Origin: DATKWS01 sp035529435
GTDB taxonomy: Bacteria > Krumholzibacteriota > Krumholzibacteriia > Krumholzibacteriales > Krumholzibacteriaceae
DNA length: 10,686 bases
Reading direction: 5' to 3'
Assembly: GCA_035529435.1 (NCBI GenBank)
Contig: DATKWS010000066.1
Coordinates: 1 to 10,686, forward strand
Part shown: one piece after another, positions 1 to 6,026 of the stretch
Layout of the letters: each line of letters opens with the position of its first letter
Position numbering within the stretch: the first letter of the stretch is position 1
Position numbers and translations under genes: made by a program
The notes under the pieces: model-generated
The model's input: only the letters and a program-made list of their open reading frames with translations
Told to the model about the DNA's origin: nothing
Databases searched by the model: none

Positions 1-820
1 CTTCGCGGAGCCCGGCGATCCGCTCCCCGATCCCCGCATAGAGAAAATCGAGACGCGGCGCCCTGCCGATCGCGACGACGACATGATCCGCGGCAATCCG
101 CTCCGGCCTGGTACCCGGTCCGGAGGCGCATTTCAATATCACGCCATTCTCCGCCGCGACGATCTCCTCGACCGCCGTGTCCGGGCGGTACGCTATCCGG
201 GGATTGACCGCGCACCGCTCCTCGAGGATCGGAATGCATCGGGGCCGCTCGCCGCGGTGCAGAATCACGACATCGTTGCGTTCGGAAAGATTCAGAGCGT
301 AATCGAACGCCGCATCCCCCCCGCCGATGATGGCGATACGGCCGCCGCTCACCCCATCGAGCGATTGCACCCCGTAATGGACCCGCTCCCCCGCCGCACC
401 GAAGATCATCGCGCCCCGGAGCACGTTCGGCACCGTGCCGCTCGCGATCACCACCGTTTCCGCGATCGTCGTTCCCGAGGTGGTGCGGATCGAGAAGTCT
501 TCCCCGGTCCGCTCGAGACGCGTGACCTCCTCGAACGACACATCCACGCCGGCACGCGCCACATGGGCGGCGAGGAGCCCGGCGAGAGAGCGCCCCGCGA
601 TACCTTCGGGAAAACCGGGGTAATTCTCGATGAGATGCGCCTCCCAGAGAAGGCCGCCGATCCGGTCGCGCTCCACTATCAGCGGCTCGAGGCCGCCGCG
701 TTTCAGCTGAACCGCCGCGGCCACCCCCGCAGGACCCCCGCCGATGACGACAGCGGCACGGCGCGCGGGGCGCGCGTTGGAGGCGCCGCCGCTGTTCGCA
801 TGAGACTCCCTGCGCGTCAT
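1..820 (-). CDS. TrxR-like FAD/NAD(P)-dependent oxidoreductase without CxxC, C-terminus cut by window edge
   Basis: The frame is open from an ATG at 820 to the left edge, giving 273 visible residues. An FAD-binding glycine motif (VIGGGPAG, residues 25-32) is followed by GGLLWEAHLIENYPGFP (55-71), a thioredoxin-reductase family signature. A second Rossmann motif (IIGGGDAA, 164-171) binds the nicotinamide cofactor. A segment VVVAIGRAP (247-255) is typical of the returning FAD domain. True thioredoxin reductases carry CATC just before the second nucleotide motif. Here that stretch reads VQSLDG (151-156), so the redox disulfide is missing. This resembles TrxR-like ferredoxin/flavodoxin-NADP reductases rather than disulfide reductases. 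The ATG lies one base after the stop of the upstream hydrolase, so translation is probably coupled. In this operon it may supply electrons to reduce inactive cob(II)alamin, as flavodoxin reductase does for MetH; that role is inference. The N-terminal 20 residues before the Rossmann fold are unusually long and Arg/Ser-rich. Confidence 0.9.
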   Translation of the reverse strand, partial: MTRRESHANSGGASNARPARRAAVVIGGGPAGVAAAVQLKRGGLEPLIVERDRIGGLLWEAHLIENYPGFPEGIAGRSLAGLLAAHVARAGVDVSFEEVTRLERTGEDFSIRTTSGTTIAETVVIASGTVPNVLRGAMIFGAAGERVHYGVQSLDGVSGGRIAIIGGGDAAFDYALNLSERNDVVILHRGERPRCIPILEERCAVNPRIAYRPDTAVEEIVAAENGVILKCASGPGTRPERIAADHVVVAIGRAPRLDFLYAGIGERIAGLRE

Positions 821-821
821 A

Positions 822-1475
822 TCATTCCGCCAGTCGCGCCGCCAGATCATCCGTGAGGACCGGTACGGCGAAGCCGTGCGAGAGGTTCAGCACGGTCGCC
901 CGGTGGAACTCCTCCGTATACGTCGCCGTGCCGTCGACGGCGAAAAAGACGGCAAAGCCCCGTACGAAGGCCGAGCGCGCCGTCGTCTCGCAGCACAGGT
1001 GGGTTATGACACCGGTGACGACGATCTGCCCGACGCCGCGCTCTCTCAGCGCGCGCTCCAGCTCGGTGCGGTAGAACGCATCGTACTGCGTCTTTTGCAC
1101 CGTCATGACTCCCGGCAGCATGAGCTCATCCGTTATCACGCTCAGAGGATCGTCCTCGCGGATCGTGTCTTGCCACCAACGCGCCAGCATCCCGGCGTCG
1201 TCTTCGGTATTGAGATGGCGGGTGAGAATGACCGGCAGCCCCCGATCGAGGAATCCCCCGGCGAGCCTTTTGATCCTCTGTATGACGGGTACGGCGCTCG
1301 GAACGAACGCGTGTGACGAGCCGTCGAGAAAATACCGCTGCATGTCGATGACGAGGAGGGCCGCACGATCGGGGGCGAATTCGATGTCCCGGCGGTCTCC
1401 GGGCGCCCAGACCTCCTCGAGGATATTCCTCGATTTCCCGGCGATATTTCCCGCGGTGAAGTACCCCTCCGCCAT
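822..1475 (-). CDS. Isochorismatase-family cysteine hydrolase
   Basis: This 217-aa protein has the isochorismatase/amidase fold. The expected triad is visible: Asp44 in LLVIDMQ, Lys128 in VQKTQYDAF, and Cys161 in GVITHLCCETTAR, with the conserved cis-peptide region Val-Ile before it. Isochorismatase proper (EntB) has Gly at the nucleophile position. Retention of Cys here favours an amide or imide C-N hydrolase in the N-carbamoylsarcosine amidase/ureidoacrylate group. The DxH zinc motif of nicotinamidases is not seen, because the segment after VILTRH is NTEDDAG. The gene starts three bases after the MttB-like gene ends and finishes one base before the flavoprotein gene. It therefore belongs to the same operon and is probably translationally coupled. 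Its substrate is unknown. It could process a degradation intermediate of the N-methylated compound used by the MttB-like enzyme, but nothing in the sequence fixes that. Confidence 0.88.
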   Translation of the reverse strand: MAEGYFTAGNIAGKSRNILEEVWAPGDRRDIEFAPDRAALLVIDMQRYFLDGSSHAFVPSAVPVIQRIKRLAGGFLDRGLPVILTRHLNTEDDAGMLARWWQDTIREDDPLSVITDELMLPGVMTVQKTQYDAFYRTELERALRERGVGQIVVTGVITHLCCETTARSAFVRGFAVFFAVDGTATYTEEFHRATVLNLSHGFAVPVLTDDLAARLAE

Positions 1476-1478
1476 TCG

Positions 1479-2942
1479 TCACGCGAGCGCCGGCAGCTTG
1501 TCCATGCCGGCCCGCTTCGCCTCCTCCGTCATGAGCCCCTCGAGGTATTTTTGCACCGAGCCGTCGAGCGGCTCCGGCGTGTGCGCGCCGAGGAGCTTCT
1601 CGACCCGCGCCGATGCCCGCTTCGCGGCATCCTGACTCCCCGCCTGTTCCCATTCCTCGAGCGTGGCGCGATCGATCACCGGGTCGGGGAAGTAGGCCTC
1701 CGTGCGGAACCACCGTGCCGTGTGTGGGAGAGAGAGGAATTCCTTCTTCTCGAGGGCCGCCTCGATCAGGGGGAGGGCGATCGGATCGTCGCGCAACTCG
1801 ATTCCGGCGACGAGGCGGAGCGCCATGCCGCAGATCTCGTGATCGAGGACGAGCTTCTCGAGGCTCTGGCACGACTCGAAGTCGAGCATGCCGGGCCCCG
1901 AGACGTTGTTGATCCCGCTGAGGGCGGCGATCGTCGCCCCCATTGCGCTCTCCATCCCGGCCTGGTAGTCGACGAGCTTCGCATCACTCAATCCCATGTA
2001 AGCGTGCGTGGGCACCCCGAGATGTTTGCCGATCTCGGCATAGGCGCCGTCGATCATCTGCGTCTCGACGGCCCCCATCGGGGTCGTTCCCTTGCGCATA
2101 TCGAAGCAGGCGGGAGAGCCGCCGTAGATGATCGGCGCTCCGGCGCGGGCGAGCTGGTGTATCACGATCCCGCTCAGGTTCTCGGCGCAGTGCTGTGTGA
2201 CCGCCCCGGCGAGGGTGACGGGCGATGTCGCCCCCGTGAGGGGCATCGAGACGAGCTCGGCCGGCAGACCGGTCCGGGCGCAGTCGATCAGGGCCTGCGC
2301 GGTGAGATCGCTCCACTTGAGGGGGGGCGAAGGGCAGCAGTCGAAGATCGCGATCGGCTTCTCACGGAGCGCATCCTGGTCCCCCGCCACGGCGACGAGC
2401 ATGGCATGCATCATGCGGAACGCCTCGACCTTGAAGGTGCCCGTCACGACCGGTTTCACCGAATACTGAAGGGCGATATAGAGACGGTAGCGGTCGGCGA
2501 TCTCCTCGGGGACGTCACCGGGAACGACGCCGGTGCTCTGGGCCGCGTAGTGCGGGAGGGCGTCGATGAGTGTCGCGAATTTCACGACATCACCCGTGTT
2601 TGGCGTCCGCGCCTTCCCCTTCCGGTAATCGTAGATACGAAGGGCGGCCGAACCGGGATTGAAATGGACACGATCCTTACCGAGGTCCATGACCGCCTCT
2701 CCGTGGCGGTTGTACACACGGATGCGGGCCGGGGCGGTCCCGAGCGCCTTCTCGACGAGCGATGACGGGATGTAGACGCGTCCCGTCCCCCTGTCGACGC
2801 GCGCCCCGCCGCCGTCGAGAAGCGCGATCGCCTCATCATTTTCAACGAAAACCCCCAATTCCTCGAGAATCCTTACCGCTTCCTCGACGATTTTCTTTCG
2901 CGCCGCCTCGCCGAACCAGGTGATACGGGGAATCAGTGCCAT
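1479..2942 (-). CDS. MttB-superfamily (trimethylamine/betaine) corrinoid methyltransferase, non-pyrrolysine
   Basis: This 487-aa protein is full length for the MttB superfamily, which transfers a methyl group from a methylated amine to a cognate corrinoid protein. Typical blocks are LTGATSPVTLAGA (235-247), IIYGGSPACFDMRKG (271-285), GLSDAKLVDYQAG (317-329) and the C-terminal W..G..DAAKRA..RVEKLL segment (431-451). The frame has no internal TAG, so it is not a pyrrolysine trimethylamine enzyme. It belongs with the non-Pyl homologues, whose characterised members use glycine betaine (MtgB), proline betaine (MtpB) or carnitine (MtcB). I chose the ATG at 2942 because AAAGGG lies about 6-9 bases upstream. 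An in-frame GTG at 2987 would add 15 Lys/Arg-rich residues without a better ribosome site. The gene lies 57 bp after the activation-domain gene and 3 bp before the hydrolase. The substrate cannot be read from sequence alone; a quaternary amine is likely. Confidence 0.93.
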   Translation of the reverse strand: MALIPRITWFGEAARKKIVEEAVRILEELGVFVENDEAIALLDGGGARVDRGTGRVYIPSSLVEKALGTAPARIRVYNRHGEAVMDLGKDRVHFNPGSAALRIYDYRKGKARTPNTGDVVKFATLIDALPHYAAQSTGVVPGDVPEEIADRYRLYIALQYSVKPVVTGTFKVEAFRMMHAMLVAVAGDQDALREKPIAIFDCCPSPPLKWSDLTAQALIDCARTGLPAELVSMPLTGATSPVTLAGAVTQHCAENLSGIVIHQLARAGAPIIYGGSPACFDMRKGTTPMGAVETQMIDGAYAEIGKHLGVPTHAYMGLSDAKLVDYQAGMESAMGATIAALSGINNVSGPGMLDFESCQSLEKLVLDHEICGMALRLVAGIELRDDPIALPLIEAALEKKEFLSLPHTARWFRTEAYFPDPVIDRATLEEWEQAGSQDAAKRASARVEKLLGAHTPEPLDGSVQKYLEGLMTEEAKRAGMDKLPALA

Positions 2943-2999
2943 TCCGTGCCCTTTCTGTTTGTTTCGTTTCCTTTGCGTCTCTTTCACCGCCCGCGCGCA

Positions 3000-3704
3000 T
3001 TACTCGAGCAGCCTGAACGGGCAGTCCGTGCGGTCGCAGTTGCCGCACGAGTTCTCGCTCCGCATGCGCACCGGTTTCTCATCTATGTGAATCGCGAACG
3101 ATACCGACTTGCGCGGTACCATCATCATGCCCCCGGTGAGTTTGACGCCGATACGCTCTGCGGGGACGAGCCGAAATATCGACGCCTGCTCGCGGATGTC
3201 CCAGTCGCCATATCCGGGGCTCGCGCGGCACGATGTCCGAAGTCCCTCACGCGCGGCCTCCGCCTGTATCCTCCCGTCCATGTAGTCGGCCGCCGCCTCA
3301 GCGGCGACGGACCCCACCGCATCCAGCACGAAGGCGGCGAGGAGATCGTCGTTGTCGCCGAGCCGCGTGACCTCCCGCTCCAGCGCCGGCCCGATCGTAC
3401 ACACGCAGAAGGCGACCCGCTCCAGATCGGTGAACATATCCGATCCGGGAAGCGCGCTGCCCGCCGCGATCACGTAGATCCCCGCCGGCCGCAACAGTCC
3501 CGCGGCGGATTCCAGGCATGATTCGAGCGCCTGTTCGACGCGGCCGCCTGACTGACTACCGGGCCGCCGCGCGTTCCCGCCGGCGCCCGTACGGTGCAAC
3601 CGGACGGAACCCTCCGTGCCGGTTCCCTCCGCGGCTCCAAGGAGCCGCAGCACCTCGGCGCGGCCCACCTGTATATTGAAATCCTTCTCTATTACCGGCT
3701 CCAT
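3000..3704 (-). CDS. Stand-alone B12-dependent methionine synthase activation-domain protein
   Basis: The protein is 234 aa, and its second half matches the SAM-binding activation domain of cobalamin-dependent methionine synthase (Met_synt_B12 family). In MetH this domain uses SAM plus an electron to remethylate oxidised cob(II)alamin. R160-x3-G164-Y165, inside CRASPGYGDWD, matches the RxxxGY SAM-binding motif. GGMMMVPRKSVSFAI (191-205) follows as expected. The tail carries C220-x2-C223-x4-C228, which E. coli MetH lacks but which could bind metal or an Fe-S cluster. Residues 26-55 are a Gly/Arg/Ser-rich insert that may be a linker. I chose the ATG at 3704, with GGGG five bases upstream. The frame is open further upstream, to 3851, but that part overlaps the preceding gene. 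It follows the homocysteine methyltransferase by 83 bp and precedes the MttB-like gene by 57 bp. It probably keeps the operon's corrinoid protein in service. Confidence 0.9.
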   Translation of the reverse strand: MEPVIEKDFNIQVGRAEVLRLLGAAEGTGTEGSVRLHRTGAGGNARRPGSQSGGRVEQALESCLESAAGLLRPAGIYVIAAGSALPGSDMFTDLERVAFCVCTIGPALEREVTRLGDNDDLLAAFVLDAVGSVAAEAAADYMDGRIQAEAAREGLRTSCRASPGYGDWDIREQASIFRLVPAERIGVKLTGGMMMVPRKSVSFAIHIDEKPVRMRSENSCGNCDRTDCPFRLLE

Positions 3705-3787
3705 CGATCCCCAACAGCGCACCGGAGAGATACGCACCGAATCTCGTTTGCCGGGTCCGTGCGCCCCCGTACCCGTCGCGCGCCGCC

Positions 3788-4690
3788 TCAGCGGCCGTGT
3801 ACCAGGCAGTCGTGAACCGCACTGATGAAAGCGGGGGTCGTCCCGCAGCACCCGCCGACGGCATTCGCCCCGGCCCGTACGATCCGCTCGACATCCCGCG
3901 CGAACTCCTCGGGGCGCTGCCGGTAGACCGGGTTGCCGTGCTCCATCTCCGGGTTGCCGGCGTTGGGCTGGAAGAGAAGCGGTACCGCCGTCGCGTTTCT
4001 GAACTCGCTCACGAGATCTATCATGTCTCCGCTCGAGAGGGTGCAGTTCGCGCCGATCATATCGGCCCCCTCGGCGGGCAGCACCTCGATGCCCCGAGCC
4101 GGCGTGTCGCCGACAAGTGAAAAATACCCCCGCGGTTTCTTCTCGAATGTCTGTTCGACGATCACCGGACGCGACGAAACCTCCCGCACCCCCCGCAGCG
4201 CCGCGACCGCCTCCCGTATATCGTACATCGTCTCTATGAGAAAGAGGTCCACTCCCGCCGCCTCAAGCGCTTTGGCCTGCTCGCGGAACGCATCGAGCGC
4301 GTCCTTCTCGGTCAATATGCCCACCGGCGGGAAGAACTGCCCCGTCGGCCCGATATCGCCGGCGACGAATATCCCGCTCCGGCCGGATTCCTCGCGCGCC
4401 CGGTGCACGAGCTCGGCGCCGGCGGCATTGACCGCCGTGACATCGAGGGCCCTGCCGGACGCCGATGCGGCGAGCTTCAGCCGCGTCGCCCCGAAGGTGT
4501 TGGTCTGGATCACCTCGGCCCCCGCATCGATGTAGGCCGCATGCACATCGGCCACCGCTTCCGGGCGGGAGAGGTTCCACGATTCGGGCACTTCGCCCTC
4601 GCCGAGCCCCGCCGCGATCAGCATGCTCCCCATGCCGCCGTCGAACAGGACCACCTTGTGCCGTATCAGCTCCTCAAACATCCGCTTCAT
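3788..4690 (-). CDS. Homocysteine S-methyltransferase (isolated MetH N-terminal-type module)
   Basis: This 300-aa zinc-dependent TIM-barrel protein is of the homocysteine S-methyltransferase family (Pfam S-methyl_trans). It opens with VLFDGGMGSML (14-24) and IQTNTFGATR (61-70). The three zinc ligands are Cys216 in GANC and Cys281/Cys282 in GGCCGTT. It ends shortly after the last zinc site, so there is no folate-binding, cobalamin or activation domain on the same chain. Those last two functions lie in flanking genes of the operon, and no folate-binding gene is seen. The family methylates homocysteine to methionine using a methyl-corrinoid, SMM or another donor. The adjacent corrinoid gene argues for methylcobamide here. 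The start at 4690 is preceded by GAGAGG at about nine bases; a second ATG three codons in is possible. The spacer from the corrinoid gene is 68 bp and contains a 21-codon ORF of doubtful value. Confidence 0.93.
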   Translation of the reverse strand: MKRMFEELIRHKVVLFDGGMGSMLIAAGLGEGEVPESWNLSRPEAVADVHAAYIDAGAEVIQTNTFGATRLKLAASASGRALDVTAVNAAGAELVHRAREESGRSGIFVAGDIGPTGQFFPPVGILTEKDALDAFREQAKALEAAGVDLFLIETMYDIREAVAALRGVREVSSRPVIVEQTFEKKPRGYFSLVGDTPARGIEVLPAEGADMIGANCTLSSGDMIDLVSEFRNATAVPLLFQPNAGNPEMEHGNPVYRQRPEEFARDVERIVRAGANAVGGCCGTTPAFISAVHDCLVHGR

Positions 4691-4758
4691 CGTCCGTTAC
4701 CTCTCCGCAGCGCGCCCGAGCGGGGCAAACCGTTCAATCTTTTCGCCACCGCGACCGT

Positions 4759-5409
4759 TCATGCTCCCCGACCGATCAGGCCCTTCAAGAGCCTGACCGC
4801 CCCCACGGCGTCCCCCGCGTAACCATCGGCGCCGATCTCTTCGGCCCATTCCGCACTGCACGGGGCGCCCCCGACCACGACCTTCACCGCCTGCCGCATC
4901 GAACGCTCCTCCAGAGCGTCCACGACCCGCTTCTGTCCGTTCATCGTGGTGGTGAGGAGCGCCGATATGGCGATGCAGTCGGCATCTATCCGCTGCGCTT
5001 CCTCGATGAACCGCTCCACCGGCACATCCGCGCCGAGATCGGCGATCTCGAATCCGTTGGCCGACAGCATCGTCGCCACGAGGGTCTTGCCGATATCGTG
5101 GATGTCTCCCTCGATCGTGCCGATCACCACGCGCCCCTGTACATTCGATGCATCCTCCCCGCCCTCGAGGGCCGGCCGGATCACCGCCATCGCCTTTTTC
5201 ATCGCCTCGGCCCCCATGACGAGCTCGGGAAGAAACAGTGAGCCCTCCTCCCAGAGGCGCCCGACCTCCTTGATTCCCTTCACGAATCCCTTCTCGATCA
5301 CCTCGAGCGGGGGGAGCTTCTCCTCCATGGCCTTGCGGGCCAGCTCCTCCGCGCGCGCACTGTCACCGGCGAGTACCGCTCCGGCGCATTCTTCGTACAG
5401 GTTGTTCAT
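4759..5409 (-). CDS. Corrinoid-binding methyl-carrier protein (MtbC/MtgC-like)
   Basis: This 216-aa protein has the two-domain plan of methyltransferase corrinoid proteins. A helical cap domain (about residues 1-88, with VGRLWEEGSLFLPELVMGAEAM, 49-70) precedes a B12-binding Rossmann domain (about 91-214). The lower-ligand motif D102-x-H104-x2-G107 lies in GDIHDIGK, so His104 should coordinate cobalt base-off. SALLTTTM (149-156) and VVVGGAP (177-183) are the expected loops around the nucleotide tail. The length and layout match MtbC, MtgC and MtmC rather than a full MetH. I set the start at 5409, where AAGGA precedes the ATG by about eight bases. The frame continues open to 5547, but that stretch is atypical and lies in the structured leader. 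As first gene of the operon it should accept a methyl group from the MttB-like enzyme and pass it to the homocysteine methyltransferase. Confidence 0.94.
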   Translation of the reverse strand: MNNLYEECAGAVLAGDSARAEELARKAMEEKLPPLEVIEKGFVKGIKEVGRLWEEGSLFLPELVMGAEAMKKAMAVIRPALEGGEDASNVQGRVVIGTIEGDIHDIGKTLVATMLSANGFEIADLGADVPVERFIEEAQRIDADCIAISALLTTTMNGQKRVVDALEERSMRQAVKVVVGGAPCSAEWAEEIGADGYAGDAVGAVRLLKGLIGRGA

Positions 5410-5690
5410 TCCCGTTTCCTTCCCTTGAGAGTTGCCGGAAACCGGCCCGACACAATCATACTGGTTGTGCCCCGGAAGGGTAACCCATCCCGTGCCGCCA
5501 AAACAAGCACCATTTCCTCCCGCCGCCGGGCACCCACCGGGCGCCAATCATCACCCGGGAAACAGGAACCGCGTGGCCTGCAACGCGTCATCAGGCCGGC
5601 GCCATGTATTTTGCCATATTCAACATCCCCGTGCATTGAAACGGGGCGGCGCCGCGCACCGGCCGCGTGCGCCTCCCGCATTTTTCTGGG
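5410..5690 (-). promoter_or_regulatory. Long hairpin-rich 5' leader of the methyltransferase operon
   Basis: This stretch separates the corrinoid gene from the TATAAT box. On the transcribed strand it contains GCGCAC-7-GTGCGC (5672-5654), ACGGGG paired with CCCCGT around an 8-nt loop (5646-5627), and GGCCTG-11-CAGGCC (5597-5575). A GCCGG-TTT-CCGGC hairpin (5446-5434) sits just upstream of the ribosome site. Perfect 6-bp stems in a row, in a leader of about 280 nt, suggest a cis-regulatory RNA. I could not match it to the cobalamin, SAM or SAH riboswitch consensus sequences I know. High GC content alone produces some stems, so confidence is modest. Open frames that run through it look like non-coding sequence. 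Confidence 0.35.
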
Positions 5691-5692
5691 CT

Positions 5693-5698
5693 ATTATA
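5693..5698 (-). promoter_or_regulatory. Candidate -10 box (TATAAT) of the methyltransferase operon
   Basis: A perfect TATAAT on the minus strand lies in the AT-rich patch upstream of the operon leader. No good -35 lies at 16-18 bp. A TTGACG (5713-5708) is only nine bases upstream and cannot pair with it in the standard way. The promoter may be activator dependent, or the match may be chance in an AT-rich patch. Confidence 0.35.
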
Positions 5699-5790
5699 CT
5701 TATTTTTCGTCAACACAATGCACCCGCGCGCAAGAACCGTATCCAGATATTACGCATCAAGCAGAAAAGCAACTGCCACCGAAACAGGAG

Positions 5791-5845
5791 ATTCGAAGCA
5801 GGTGTAAACTCTTGTTGTCGAATGTGCATCAACAATCGTTGTCGA
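5791..5845. promoter_or_regulatory. Cluster of dyads and repeats upstream of the sigma-54 promoter
   Basis: Several short symmetric elements overlap here. ATTCGA (5791-5796) is inverted as TCGAAT (5818-5823). TTGTTG (5812-5817) is inverted as CAACAA (5830-5835). GTTGTCGA occurs at 5814-5821 and again at 5838-5845, exactly 24 bp apart. The cluster ends about 45 bp before the -24 element, a usual place for enhancer-binding-protein sites. The binding protein is not encoded in the window. Confidence 0.35.
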
Positions 5846-5891
5846 TTCTTCCAACATGTCTTTATTTCTCCATCCCGGAGCAATTTCCTGT

Positions 5892-5907
5892 TGGCACAAT
5901 GATTGCG
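5892..5907 (+). promoter_or_regulatory. Sigma-54 (-24/-12) promoter
   Basis: TGGCAC at 5892-5897, five bases, then TTGC at 5903-5906 fits the RpoN consensus TGGCAC-N5-TTGC, including the strict spacing between GG and GC. Transcription would start near 5918 and run rightward into the GAF-domain gene at 6027, leaving a leader of about 110 nt. Sigma-54 promoters need an AAA+ activator; the repeats at 5791-5845 are candidate binding sites. Confidence 0.75.
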
Positions 5908-6026
5908 GTGGATAAAAACACTGCAGCGAATGGAGTGGAGCCCCCTGCTGCCCGTGGTGAGCCGATCATGGCGGTGCGGCGGGGGGTCCACACATATGCG
6001 CTGCGGTGGAAGGGACGTCGATAGCG

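Noticed and set aside
83..856. 257-codon plus-strand open frame
   Set aside because: Antisense to the flavoprotein gene, whose minus-strand motifs are unambiguous. It has no ribosome site or recognisable domain.
1551..2765. 404-codon open frame on the plus strand
   Set aside because: It is antisense to the MttB-like gene, has low-complexity Arg/Asp/Gly-rich composition and no family motif. Long antisense frames are expected at this GC content.
1479..2942. Pyrrolysine codon in the MttB-like gene
   Set aside because: The frame contains no in-frame TAG, and the protein is full length without one.
2943..2987. Upstream GTG start adding 15 residues to the MttB-like protein
   Set aside because: The extension is Lys/Arg/Gln-rich and unlike the family N-terminus. 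The ATG at 2942 has the better ribosome site.
5406..5681. 91-codon minus-strand ORF in the operon leader
   Set aside because: It overlaps the corrinoid gene start in another frame, has Arg/Gly-rich composition typical of non-coding GC-rich DNA, and coincides with the hairpin region.
5410..5690. Cobalamin or SAM riboswitch
   Set aside because: The context makes one likely, but I do not see the B12 box or the conserved SAM core. A covariance search would decide.
5693..5713. TTGACG plus TATAAT as a complete sigma-70 promoter
   Set aside because: The two boxes are separated by only nine bases, so they cannot form one promoter; only the -10 was kept, at low confidence.
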